From SHWC01 sp050173345 (GTDB lineage Bacteria; Pseudomonadota; Alphaproteobacteria; UBA828), in assembly GCA_050173345.1 (NCBI GenBank), contig JBFXKW010000005.1:185069-249068 (forward strand): 64,000 nucleotides of DNA, written 5' to 3'. The translations under genes and the position numbers were made by a program. The notes beneath the pieces are model-generated. The model saw only the letters and a list, made by a program, of their open reading frames with translations, was not told the origin of the DNA and made no database searches. Shown piece after piece: positions 34,357 to 42,821 of this stretch. How positions within the stretch are numbered: position 1 is the stretch's first letter; each line of letters starts with the position of its first letter.

Positions 34357-35028
34357 ATGGGAGAGTGGATCAAGCTGAAGGCCAGGGACGGCCATGGCTT
34401 CGACGCCTACAAGGCGACACCGAGCGGCAAGCCGCGCGGCGGCTTGGTCGTGATCCAGGAGATCTTCGGCGTCAACGACAACATCCGGGGCTATTGCGAC
34501 CGCTTCGCGGCCGCCGGCTATGTCGCCCTCGCCCCGGCGCTGTTCGATCGCGACAAGCCCGGCATCGAGCTCGGCTACACGGCGGAGACCGTGGCCGAGG
34601 GCCGCGACATCCGCGCGCGGGTCGGCTGGGACGGGCCGATCATGGACGTCGAGGCATCGCTCGCCGCGCTCAAGAAGGACGTCGCCAAGGTCGGCGTCAC
34701 CGGCTATTGCTGGGGCGGCTCGCTCGCCTGGGTCGCGGCCTGCCGCTTCAAGCCGGCCTGCGCGGTCGGCTACTACGGCGGGCAGATCATCCAGTTCGTC
34801 GACGAGACGCCGGACTGCCCGGTGATCCTGCACTTCGGCGCGCTCGACAAGAACATCCCCCTGAGCGATGTCGAGACGATCCGCGCCAAGCACCCGGACG
34901 TGCCCATCCACGTCTACCAGGAAGCCGGCCACGGCTTCGACTGCGAGGCGCGCGGCGACTTCCACCCGGCCTCCAGCCAGCTCGCGCGCGAGCGCAGCAG
35001 CGCCTTCTTCAAGCAGCACCTCGGCTGA
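34357..35028 (+). CDS. Dienelactone hydrolase family protein
   Basis: 223-residue alpha/beta hydrolase. The DLH-type catalytic triad can be read as Cys in GVTGYCWGGSLAW, Asp in HFGALDKNIPL and His in EAGHGFDCEARGDF; the early Glu of VVIQEIFGVNDNIR, which positions the Cys in dienelactone hydrolases, is present too. The ATG at 34357 is preceded by GGAAGGGAGAGCGACA, a strong ribosome binding site. The natural substrate is unknown: many family members act on esters outside the chlorocatechol pathway, and no such pathway genes lie nearby. Confidence 0.9.
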   Translation: MGEWIKLKARDGHGFDAYKATPSGKPRGGLVVIQEIFGVNDNIRGYCDRFAAAGYVALAPALFDRDKPGIELGYTAETVAEGRDIRARVGWDGPIMDVEASLAALKKDVAKVGVTGYCWGGSLAWVAACRFKPACAVGYYGGQIIQFVDETPDCPVILHFGALDKNIPLSDVETIRAKHPDVPIHVYQEAGHGFDCEARGDFHPASSQLARERSSAFFKQHLG

Positions 35029-35052
35029 GCACGGGCATGGTCCACTCCCTTC

Positions 35053-35162
35053 CGTCGTCCCCCGGCTTGACCGGGGGACCCAGCTATCTTGAACGACGTG
35101 GATGCCGCCGCCCCTGGATGCCCCGGTCGATCCCCCGGTCAAGCCGGGGGAGGGGCATGACG
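35053..35162. repeat. Dispersed palindromic repeat, copy M
   Basis: Starts CGTCGTCCCCCGG, contains CCCCCGG/CCGGGGG hairpins in both halves, and ends GGGGCATGACG. It fills the gap between the hydrolase gene and mtnP. Confidence 0.82.
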
Positions 35163-35212
35163 AATGATGGGCGCCCTGCTCATGGCGACGCTCGCACGTC
35201 AAGGCTTGCGCC

Positions 35213-36100
<888 letters not shown>

Positions 36101-36112
36101 GGCGGGGTGAGG

Positions 36113-36880
36113 ATGCGGATTGTATCGGCCTGGTCTGCCATCGTGCTCGTTGCGCTGGCGGTGCTGGCCGCCGGTGGCGGTAACGCGCTCGCAAACGGCG
36201 GAACCCAGGTTTTCCGAGTCTCGTGCCTGCCGGAGATCGATCTGTTCGAGCTTCAAGACCTCGGCTATGTCGACGATCCAAGCGGGCTGGCGACCGGCAC
36301 GAACCATGACCTCACGGGCAAGGGCTACGCGCTCTACTCGCCCGAATGGTCATACTACCGGCGCGATCTCCCGCCTGAGGAAGCGGACCCATACGGAACG
36401 CTGTTCGCGACGCGCTTCGACTGCAAGCTGAAATCGGACGCGATCGCGCTCATTGTCTTGCCGGTCCTGCCCTTCCAAACCCGAGGCGGCGCTCCCGACA
36501 TCGCCGTGACGCTCGGCATTTCCGGCCATTGGATCGTCGAGGAACTGCCTTTCCGGCTGTGCGACGACAGAGGCCCGATCACCCGCCTAGTGTACAACGA
36601 CGCTCGCAAGGCGCTCACGCTCGAAGGGAAATTTGGTGGCGTTTGGGCCGGAGAAGCGAGCCCGGACGAGGTGTTGGGAAATCTCCGTAGAGGCTTCGGT
36701 TACGATGGCGCCGGCTTGACGGCGTGGGACGGTCCATCGCAAAGCGAGAAGCCGCTTCCTGGACCGTTGACCGCAAGGGACATCGACTATTTCATCCACC
36801 CGACGAGCAAACACCGCAACACGCCTACTGAGGACTGCTACGGACTCTCGGATATCGGCAACGAGATGATGGCGCAATGA
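36113..36880 (+). CDS. Secreted hypothetical protein, lower GC
   Basis: 255 residues, no family recognised. A Sec-type signal (SAWSAIVLVALAVLAAGGGN, cut near ALA-NG) points to the periplasm or the outside. The mature part has four Cys residues (SCLPEI, RFDCKL, RLCDDR, EDCYGL), enough for two disulfides, and many aromatic residues. The codon choice and base composition are less GC-biased than in mtnP upstream. The start could also be GTG at 36107; GGCGGGGTGAGG precedes the ATG. It faces the T4-type lysozyme gene, 42 bases away and convergent; both share the odd composition, so they may have been acquired together. Confidence 0.6.
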   Translation: MRIVSAWSAIVLVALAVLAAGGGNALANGGTQVFRVSCLPEIDLFELQDLGYVDDPSGLATGTNHDLTGKGYALYSPEWSYYRRDLPPEEADPYGTLFATRFDCKLKSDAIALIVLPVLPFQTRGGAPDIAVTLGISGHWIVEELPFRLCDDRGPITRLVYNDARKALTLEGKFGGVWAGEASPDEVLGNLRRGFGYDGAGLTAWDGPSQSEKPLPGPLTARDIDYFIHPTSKHRNTPTEDCYGLSDIGNEMMAQ

Positions 36881-36922
36881 GTCCGAGGTGCCGACTGCTG
36901 CGCCGCCTTGCCTCGATGATTG

Positions 36923-37573
36923 TCATCGCTCAGCCGCCAGGATCAGGTCTCGAATCTCGCTGTTGCGCGTTTCTGGCGTGGGCGGTGACTTTCGATGCGA
37001 CTCGCGTGCCGCTGCCTCCCAATTCCGTGCCTTAAGCTCGGCCTTCATGTTGGGAAATGTGGTTGGTTCCAGAAAACGCCTGACGTTCCAGCCGAGGTCG
37101 AACATCGCCTCCTGAACAGGCTCCGGCAAGTTATCGAAAGCGATCCCCGAGAGCTTGAAGGCTCTCCTCAGGTCTTGATGAAGCCGAAACAGCTTCTTGG
37201 CTAGCACGAAGCCGATCGTCGCATCCGACAGCTCTACGTTCGTGTACTTGTCGTAGAACGCGGCTACATAGGATGCGTTCGTGTAGGACCGACCGTAGAA
37301 CTGCATCGACACGCTCGTCCAATCGGCCTGCGCAGCGGCCAGGGGCGCACCGCGCTTGGTTGCTTTGTAACGCCATGAGTAGAAGCTGACCTCGGACTTT
37401 GGCAGCAGAAAGCCGACACCGACGGTGACGTAGCCCTCGACGTCCCGGTACATGTGGTTGACCCAGCCCTCGTGCCGCTTTAGGCGGTTCTTCACCCTGA
37501 GCATCATGCCGGCGACTTCGACGGGCGGGCCTTGATGCTCCTCCGTGCGCTCGTATTCGACCTCGCTGTCCAT
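36923..37573 (-). CDS. T4-type lysozyme (GH24) domain protein
   Basis: 216-residue protein with a phage-type lysozyme core. RLKRHEGWVNHMYRDVEGYV followed by TVGVGFLL reproduces the T4 lysozyme catalytic triad: Glu in HEG, Asp in YRD and Thr in VTVG. Later, LPEPVQEAMFDLGWNV and LKARNWEAAARE match the C-terminal lobe. There is no signal peptide, so release would need a holin, another secretion system or cell lysis. It lacks phage neighbours. Its base composition is less GC-rich than most of the window. Substrate: the MurNAc-GlcNAc bond of peptidoglycan, inferred from the motif. Confidence 0.82.
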   Translation of the reverse strand: MDSEVEYERTEEHQGPPVEVAGMMLRVKNRLKRHEGWVNHMYRDVEGYVTVGVGFLLPKSEVSFYSWRYKATKRGAPLAAAQADWTSVSMQFYGRSYTNASYVAAFYDKYTNVELSDATIGFVLAKKLFRLHQDLRRAFKLSGIAFDNLPEPVQEAMFDLGWNVRRFLEPTTFPNMKAELKARNWEAAARESHRKSPPTPETRNSEIRDLILAAER

Positions 37574-37645
37574 CGCTCTCCCTCACACGGCGTGGCGATG
37601 GGGCAGGATATTGGGAAATATCCTAACTGGTCAAGCCGGAACGGC

Positions 37646-37669
37646 CGAGGGGGCCGAACGGCCCCCTCG
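37646..37669. terminator. Stem-loop after the bc1 operon
   Basis: CGAGGGGGCC and GGCCCCCTCG form a perfect 10-bp stem with loop GAAC. It lies 30 bases downstream of the cytochrome c1 stop on the minus strand. No clear U-tract follows. Confidence 0.65.
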
Positions 37670-37698
37670 TGGTTGCTCCGCCTAGGCTGAAGCCGGGC

Positions 37699-38469
37699 TC
37701 AGGTCACGCGGGACCAGACGCGCACGTTGATGGCGTAGAGGACCGCGGTGAGCAGGCCGACGAAGATGAGCACCTTGAGGCCGAGCGCCTTGCGCTCCTC
37801 GAGCTCTGGCTCGGCCGCCCAGGCGAGGAAGGTGACGACGTCGTGCGCCATGTTGGCGACGCTCGCCTCGGTGCCGTCGACGTATTCCACCTGGCCGTCG
37901 GTGAGCGGCGGCGGCATCGCGATCTGATGGCCGGCGAAGACGCGGTTGTAGTACATGCCCTCCGACAGGTGGAAGCCCTCGGGCGGCTCCTCCTCATAGC
38001 CGGTCAGGATGCCGTAGACATAGGCTTCGTGGCCGTCCCGGCCCTTGGTGATGAGCGAGAGGTCGGGCGGGTAGGCGCCGTTGTTCGAGGCGCGCGCCGC
38101 GTTCATGTTGGGGAACGGACTCGGGAAATAGTCGGACAGCCGGCCGGCGCGCTCGTACATGTCGCCCGCCTCGTTCGGCCCGTCCTCGATCTGATAGGTC
38201 TCCGCGATCGCCTTGGCCTGGTCCTCGGTGAGCCCGATCGCGGTCAGGTTGCGGAAGGCGATCCGCTTCAGGCTGTGGCAGGCGTGGCAGACCTCCTGAT
38301 AGACCTGGAGCCCGCGCTGCACGGCGTGCATGTCGTACTTGCCGAACACGCCGACATGCGGGAAATCGACATGCGGGATCTCGGCCTTCTCGGCGGCGAG
38401 CACCGCGGGCGCCATGCTGCCTGCGGCGATGGCGAGCGCGGCGGCGGCCGCGACCATGAGCCGGCGCAT
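37699..38469 (-). CDS. petC: Cytochrome c1 of the bc1 complex
   Basis: 256-residue haem c subunit of ubiquinol-cytochrome c reductase, located in the periplasm and tethered by a C-terminal membrane helix (LKVLIFVGLLTAVLYAINVR). An N-terminal Sec signal ends around APAVLAAEKA. The haem-attachment motif is CHACH, in VYQEVCHACHSLKRIAFRNL, and the axial Met is probably in the segment GHQIAMPPPLTDGQV. Its ATG overlaps the cytochrome b stop (TGATG), so the two are translationally coupled. A stem-loop terminator follows. Confidence 0.94.
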   Translation of the reverse strand: MRRLMVAAAAALAIAAGSMAPAVLAAEKAEIPHVDFPHVGVFGKYDMHAVQRGLQVYQEVCHACHSLKRIAFRNLTAIGLTEDQAKAIAETYQIEDGPNEAGDMYERAGRLSDYFPSPFPNMNAARASNNGAYPPDLSLITKGRDGHEAYVYGILTGYEEEPPEGFHLSEGMYYNRVFAGHQIAMPPPLTDGQVEYVDGTEASVANMAHDVVTFLAWAAEPELEERKALGLKVLIFVGLLTAVLYAINVRVWSRVT

Positions 38470-39734
38470 CAGTGCTTCTCCATCGCGGCCGGGGCGGGCT
38501 GGGCCGCGGGCGTCCCGCCGCCTCGCTTCTTCAGCACCGCCTCGTGGATGCTCTCGGGCAGCGGGCGCGGCCGCTCGAGCTTGCCGAGGATCGGCAGGAT
38601 GATCAGGAAATGCGCGAAGTAGTAGGCCGTGCAGATGCGGCTGATCACGATGTAGACGCCCTCGGGCGGATGCGCGCCGACCCAGCCGAGCACCACGCAA
38701 TCCGCGAAGAAGACCCAGAAGAGCTGCTTGTAGATCGGCCGGAAGCGCGCGCTGCGCACCTTCGACGTGTCCAGCCAGGGCAGCACGAACAGGATCAGGA
38801 TCGAGGCCAGCATGGCGACCACGCCGCCGAGCTTGTCCGGGATCGCGCGCAGGATCGCGTAGTAGGGCAGGAAGTACCATTCCGGCACGATGTGGGGCGG
38901 CGTCTGCAGCGGGTTCGCCTCCACATAGTTGATGGTCTCGCCCAGCATGTTCGGGATGAAGAAGATGAAGATGAAGAGGATGAACAGCATCGCGCCGGTG
39001 CCGAACAGGTCGCGCACCGTGTAGTAGGGGTGGAACGGGATGGTATCCTTCTCGCTCTTCACGTCGATGCCGAGCGGGTTGTTCGAGCGGCGGTGGTGCA
39101 GCGCCCAGATGTGCAGGATGACCACGCCGACGATCACGAAGGGCAAGAGGTAGTGCAGCGCGTAGAAGCGGTTGAGCGTCGGGTTGTCGACGCCGAAGCC
39201 GCCCCACAGCCATTGCACCACGGTCTCGCCGATCCACGGGATCGCCGAGGTCAGGTTGGTGATCACGGTGGCGGCCCAGAAGCTCATCTGGCCCCAGGGC
39301 AGCACATAGCCCATGAAGGCGGTCGCCATCATCAGCAGCAGCAGGATGATGCCGAGCCACCACAGGATCTCGCGCGGTGCCTTGTAGGAGCCGTAATAGA
39401 GGCCGCGGAATATGTGGATGTAGACCACGGCGAAGAACATCGAGGCGCCGTTCATGTGGGCGTAGCGCATCAGCCAGCCCCACTCCACGTCGCGCATGAT
39501 GCGCTCGACCGAATCGAAGGCGTGATCGACATGCGGCGTGTAGTGCATCGCGAGCACCACGCCAGTGACGATCTGCCAGACCAGCATGATCCCGGCGAGC
39601 GAGCCGAAGTTCCACCAGTAGTTGAGGTTCTTCGGCTCCGGAAAGTCGATCAGGTTGTGGTTCATCCAGCTGAACACCGGCAGCCGGTATTCGATCCACT
39701 GGGCAACCCTGTTGCGCGGCACTGGCGTGGCCAT
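38469..39734 (-). CDS. petB: Cytochrome b of the bc1 complex
   Basis: 421-residue integral membrane subunit that carries haems bL and bH and both quinone sites. Visible motifs: VTGVVLAMHYTPHVDHAFDS, MRYAHMNGASMFFAVVYIHI, GYVLPWGQMSFWAATV (Qo region), IPWIGETVVQWLWGGFGVDN, and the PEWY motif in VPEWYFLPYYAILRAIPDK. Eight or so hydrophobic helices are apparent. The ATG at 39734 is preceded by GGGAGCGATAGCAACG. It follows the Rieske gene by 16 bases and overlaps the c1 gene by one base. Confidence 0.95.
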   Translation of the reverse strand: MATPVPRNRVAQWIEYRLPVFSWMNHNLIDFPEPKNLNYWWNFGSLAGIMLVWQIVTGVVLAMHYTPHVDHAFDSVERIMRDVEWGWLMRYAHMNGASMFFAVVYIHIFRGLYYGSYKAPREILWWLGIILLLLMMATAFMGYVLPWGQMSFWAATVITNLTSAIPWIGETVVQWLWGGFGVDNPTLNRFYALHYLLPFVIVGVVILHIWALHHRRSNNPLGIDVKSEKDTIPFHPYYTVRDLFGTGAMLFILFIFIFFIPNMLGETINYVEANPLQTPPHIVPEWYFLPYYAILRAIPDKLGGVVAMLASILILFVLPWLDTSKVRSARFRPIYKQLFWVFFADCVVLGWVGAHPPEGVYIVISRICTAYYFAHFLIILPILGKLERPRPLPESIHEAVLKKRGGGTPAAQPAPAAMEKH

Positions 39735-39750
39735 CGTTGCTATCGCTCCC

Positions 39751-40311
39751 TCAGCCGATCGTTACGACAGTGTCGGAGGTGAACTCGTAACCCGGCACCT
39801 CGAGGTTGCGCGGCGCCGGCCCCTGTCGGATGCGGCCGGAGGTATCGTAGTGCGAGCCATGGCAGGGGCAGAACCAGCCGCCATAGTCGCCGCGGGGATC
39901 GCTCGGCTTGTTGCCGAGCGGGATGCAGCCGAGATGGGTGCAGATGCCGACCACGATGAGCCATTCGGGCTTCTTGGCGCGGGCGGTGTCATCCTGCGGG
40001 TCGGGCAGGCTGTCGAGGCTGACCTCCTCTGCCGCCGCGATCTCCTCCGCCGTGCGGTGGCGGACGAATACCGGCTTGCCGCGCCACACCACGGTGATCG
40101 CCATGCCCTCCTCGATGCCGCTGATGTCGACCTCGGTGGAGGACAGCGCGAGCGTGTCGGCGGCGGGGTTCATGGTCTCGATCAGCGGCCAGACCACGGC
40201 GATGGTCGCAATCGCGCCCATCGCACCGGCGGTCAGGATCAGGAAGTCCCGCCGCGTCTCGCCGGTCGGCGATCCCCCCGGCTCGCCGTGCTGATGAGAA
40301 GTCTCCGCCAT
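39751..40311 (-). CDS. petA: Rieske iron-sulfur protein of the bc1 complex
   Basis: 186-residue 2Fe-2S subunit that moves electrons from quinol to cytochrome c1. The cluster ligands are in CTHLGCIPLG and CPCHGSHYD. The N-terminus carries a twin-arginine-like signal/anchor (GETRRDFLILTAGAMGAIAT) that stays as the membrane helix. The ATG at 40311 is followed by AETSHQHGEP; an open extension to 40440 has no family resemblance. It is first in the petABC operon. The 217-base region separating it from the divergent trmL should contain both promoters. Confidence 0.95.
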   Translation of the reverse strand: MAETSHQHGEPGGSPTGETRRDFLILTAGAMGAIATIAVVWPLIETMNPAADTLALSSTEVDISGIEEGMAITVVWRGKPVFVRHRTAEEIAAAEEVSLDSLPDPQDDTARAKKPEWLIVVGICTHLGCIPLGNKPSDPRGDYGGWFCPCHGSHYDTSGRIRQGPAPRNLEVPGYEFTSDTVVTIG

Positions 40312-40528
40312 GATCCACCCTCGCTGTGGTGACGTCGTGGCGCGGCCGTGGCCCGGTTGGAACCGGGCCTGGAGCGGCCGCGCGCGCCTGTTCTCGCACG
40401 CCAGGCAGGGCGCCCGCGCGGACGGCGGTTGGCGTAGCATGGGCGGGCGATTTGGGCAAGGTTGTTAGGCAACGCCGCGTCAAAATGCGCTGGCGCCCTT
40501 GAGCGCGGATTCGGTTAACGATTCCGTC

Positions 40529-41002
40529 ATGCGGTTGGCCCTCTACGAGCCCGATATGCCGCCCAACGTAGGCACCCTGCTGCGGCTCGCGGCCTGCCTC
40601 GGCGTGCCGGTCGATATCATCGAGCCGTGCGGCTTTCCGCTCGACGACCGGCGGCTGCGCCGCGCCGGGATGGACTATATCGGCCATGCCGTGATCGAGC
40701 GGCATGCCTCCTTCGAGTCGTTCCTCGCAGCGCGCCGTGCCGCAGACGCCGAAGGCCGCCTGGTGCTGCTCACCACCAAGGGCGACTCGGACTATCGCCG
40801 CCATCGATTCGCGGCGGCGGACACGCTGATCGCGGGCCGCGAGAGCGCGGGCGTGCCCGCGCACGTGCACGAGGCGGCAGCGGTGCGGCTGCGCATCCCG
40901 ATGCGCGACGGCCTGCGCTCCCTCAACGTCGCGGTCGCCTGCGCGATGGTGCTCGGCGAGGCGCTGCGCCAGACCAACGGCTTTCCAGGAGACCAGCCAT
41001 GA
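40529..41002 (+). CDS. trmL: tRNA (cytidine/uridine-2'-O)-methyltransferase TrmL
   Basis: 157-residue SPOUT (trefoil-knot) methyltransferase that modifies the ribose at wobble position 34 of certain tRNA-Leu. Motifs: LALYEPDMPPNVGTLLRLAA, LRRAGMDYIGHA, and the knot-forming LRIPMRDGLRSLNVAVACAM. The ATG at 40529 matches the family's short N-terminus; the frame is also open from 40499. Its TGA overlaps the hemF ATG (ATGA), giving coupled translation. Confidence 0.9.
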   Translation: MRLALYEPDMPPNVGTLLRLAACLGVPVDIIEPCGFPLDDRRLRRAGMDYIGHAVIERHASFESFLAARRAADAEGRLVLLTTKGDSDYRRHRFAAADTLIAGRESAGVPAHVHEAAAVRLRIPMRDGLRSLNVAVACAMVLGEALRQTNGFPGDQP

Positions 41003-41904
41003 CCGAGACGAGCCGGCCCGCGCCTGACGGCAGCCAACCCCCGCGCCTGCCGCCCGGCACATCGTCCGAAGCGGAAAAGGCGCGCGCCAGGGCCTGGTTC
41101 GAGGACCTGCGGGACCAGATTTGCGCCGCCTTCGAGGCGCTCGAGGACGATTATGCTGGCCCCCTGAAGGACCGCCCGGCCGGCCGCTTCGTGCGCACGG
41201 ACTGGACCAGGGCCGAGGGCGGCGGCGGCACCATGGCGGTGATGCGCGGCCGCGTGTTCGAGAAGATCGGCGTCAACGTCTCGACCGTGCATGGCGAATT
41301 CTCGCCGGCGTTCCGCGCCGGCATCCCGGGTGCCGCCGAGAACCCGCACTTCTGGGCGAGCGGCATCTCGCTGGTCGCGCACCTGTGCTCGCCCAAGGTG
41401 CCGGCGGTGCACATGAACACGCGGCACATCGTCACCACGACGCGCTGGTTCGGCGGCGGCGCCGACCTGACCCCGATGGTGCCGGACGCCGCCGACACCG
41501 CGAGCTTCCACGCCGCCTTCAAGGACGCCTGCGACGTCCATGACCCCGGCTACTACCCGCGCTTCAAGGCGTGGTGCGACGAGTATTTCTTCCTGCCGCA
41601 CCGGGGCGAGCCGCGCGGCGTCGGCGGCATCTTCTACGACTATCTCAACACGGGGGACTTCGAGCGCGACTTCGCCTTCACCCGCGATGTCGGCCTCGCC
41701 TTCCTGAAAATCTACCCCGAGGTCGCGCGGCGCCACCTGAACGAGCCGTGGAGCGCGGCCGAGCGCGAGCACCAGCTCGTCCGCCGCGGCCGCTATGTCG
41801 AGTTCAACCTGCTCTACGATCGCGGCACCCAGTTCGGCCTGAAGACCGGCGGCAACACCGAGGCGATCCTGATGTCGATGCCGCCCGAGGCCCGCTGGCC
41901 GTAA
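40999..41904 (+). CDS. hemF: Oxygen-dependent coproporphyrinogen III oxidase
   Basis: 301-residue aerobic enzyme that oxidatively decarboxylates coproporphyrinogen III to protoporphyrinogen IX in haem synthesis. Family motifs: VFEKIGVNVSTVHGEF, NPHFWASGISLVAH, VPAVHMNTRHIVTTTRWFGG, GGADLTPM, GGIFYDYL and GRYVEFNLLYDRGTQFGLKT. The ATG at 40999 overlaps the trmL stop. Location beside the bc1 operon is common in Alphaproteobacteria, and haem is needed for the cytochromes encoded next door. Confidence 0.95.
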   Translation: MTETSRPAPDGSQPPRLPPGTSSEAEKARARAWFEDLRDQICAAFEALEDDYAGPLKDRPAGRFVRTDWTRAEGGGGTMAVMRGRVFEKIGVNVSTVHGEFSPAFRAGIPGAAENPHFWASGISLVAHLCSPKVPAVHMNTRHIVTTTRWFGGGADLTPMVPDAADTASFHAAFKDACDVHDPGYYPRFKAWCDEYFFLPHRGEPRGVGGIFYDYLNTGDFERDFAFTRDVGLAFLKIYPEVARRHLNEPWSAAEREHQLVRRGRYVEFNLLYDRGTQFGLKTGGNTEAILMSMPPEARWP

Positions 41905-41949
41905 GCATTGGCCGAAGCGCGCCGAACCACTACCATGTCAACGTAGGGA

Positions 41950-42066
41950 TCACCCCCCACCCTAGCCCTCCCCCTCAAGAGGGGAGGGAACAGGATGTGC
42001 GGCTTCATAGGGCTTCTCTTTCCTACCCCTCCCCCTTGAAGGGGGAGGCAGGGGTGGGGGTGACTC
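41950..42066. repeat. CT/GA-rich double-hairpin repeat, copy 3
   Basis: CCCTCCCC/GGGGAGGG (41966-41988) and CCCCTCCCCC/GGGGGAGG (42026-42048), flanked by CACCCCCCACCCTAGC and GGGGTGGGGGTGACTC. It fills the gap between hemF and the next gene. Confidence 0.76.
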
Positions 42067-42111
42067 GGTAGACTCTCATGAACCGGCGCGCGGCGCGCGC
42101 AAGAGGGAAGC

Positions 42112-42669
42112 ATGAAGCGAGCAAGGCGGGCGGCGATCGGCGTGGCGCTGGCGATCGGGCTGTTCGGAACCGTCGCGTTCGAGAGCGCCGCCGAGGATCT
42201 CTCGATCAAGGCGTTCTCCGGCACCTGGTCGGGCTCCGGCCTCGCGCGCAATGACGAGAGCGACTTTTTCGGCCTGACCATCCGCGACCTCGACGTCACC
42301 ATCCAGCCCTCGGGCGACGGCTTCGTGCTCGGCTGGACCACCGTGCTGCGCGAGGGCGGCGACCCGAACAACCCCGACGTGAAGCGCAAGTCCGAGAGCA
42401 TCGCCTTCGTGCCGTCGGCGCGCGCCGGCATCTATGTGCCGCAGGACGGCGCGGGCGACCCGGTGGCGCAGGGCCGCACCATGTGGGCGTTCATCGAGGG
42501 ACAGACGCTGACCGTGAGCGTGGTCTCCGTGCTCGACAGCGGCGAGTTCGAGCTGCAGCGCTATGACCGCGCGCTGACCGACCTCGGCATGGAGCTGGAG
42601 TTCATCCGCACCAGCGGCCACGGCGTGTCGCGCGCGGTCTCCGGCCGGCTCACCAAGCGCTCGAACTGA
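42112..42669 (+). CDS. Exported conserved hypothetical protein
   Basis: 185 residues; I recognise no named family, though similar exported proteins occur in Alphaproteobacteria. A signal peptide (RRAAIGVALAIGLFGTVAFE, cleavage near ESAAE) is followed by a beta-rich, lipocalin-like pattern with SGTWSGSGLAR near the mature N-terminus and GMELEFIRTSG near the end. The ATG at 42112 has AAGAGGGAAGC upstream. It is followed three bases after its stop by a 16-bp hairpin, and converges on cca. Confidence 0.7.
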   Translation: MKRARRAAIGVALAIGLFGTVAFESAAEDLSIKAFSGTWSGSGLARNDESDFFGLTIRDLDVTIQPSGDGFVLGWTTVLREGGDPNNPDVKRKSESIAFVPSARAGIYVPQDGAGDPVAQGRTMWAFIEGQTLTVSVVSVLDSGEFELQRYDRALTDLGMELEFIRTSGHGVSRAVSGRLTKRSN

Positions 42670-42671
42670 TA

Positions 42672-42706
42672 CCAACTTTTGATGAGCTTGGCTCATCAAG
42701 AGTTGG
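42672..42706. terminator. Stem-loop after the exported protein gene
   Basis: CCAACTTTTGATGAGC and GCTCATCAAGAGTTGG form a 16-bp stem (one G-T wobble) with a 3-base loop, starting 2 bases past the stop codon. Confidence 0.7.
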
Positions 42707-42780
42707 ACGGCGCGACCGCGCCGCGCCGCGTAAGCGGCGAAAGCCAAGCGCGCGGAGGCGCGCGCCCAGCGACTGAGGGC

Positions 42781-42810
42781 GCCACGATGATCGGCTTCGA
42801 TCATCGTGGC
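42781..42810. repeat. Perfect 13-bp inverted repeat before the cca stop
   Basis: GCCACGATGATCG and CGATCATCGTGGC with loop GCTT, 12 bases downstream of the cca stop on the minus strand. Together with 42672-42706 it brackets a GC-rich segment and could form a two-hairpin element. Confidence 0.8.
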
Positions 42811-42821
42811 ATAGAATGGAC

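Noticed and set aside
36107..36880. Secreted protein considered as a lysozyme inhibitor by name
   Set aside because: The pairing with the lysozyme is suggestive, but no inhibitor family motif is visible; left as hypothetical.
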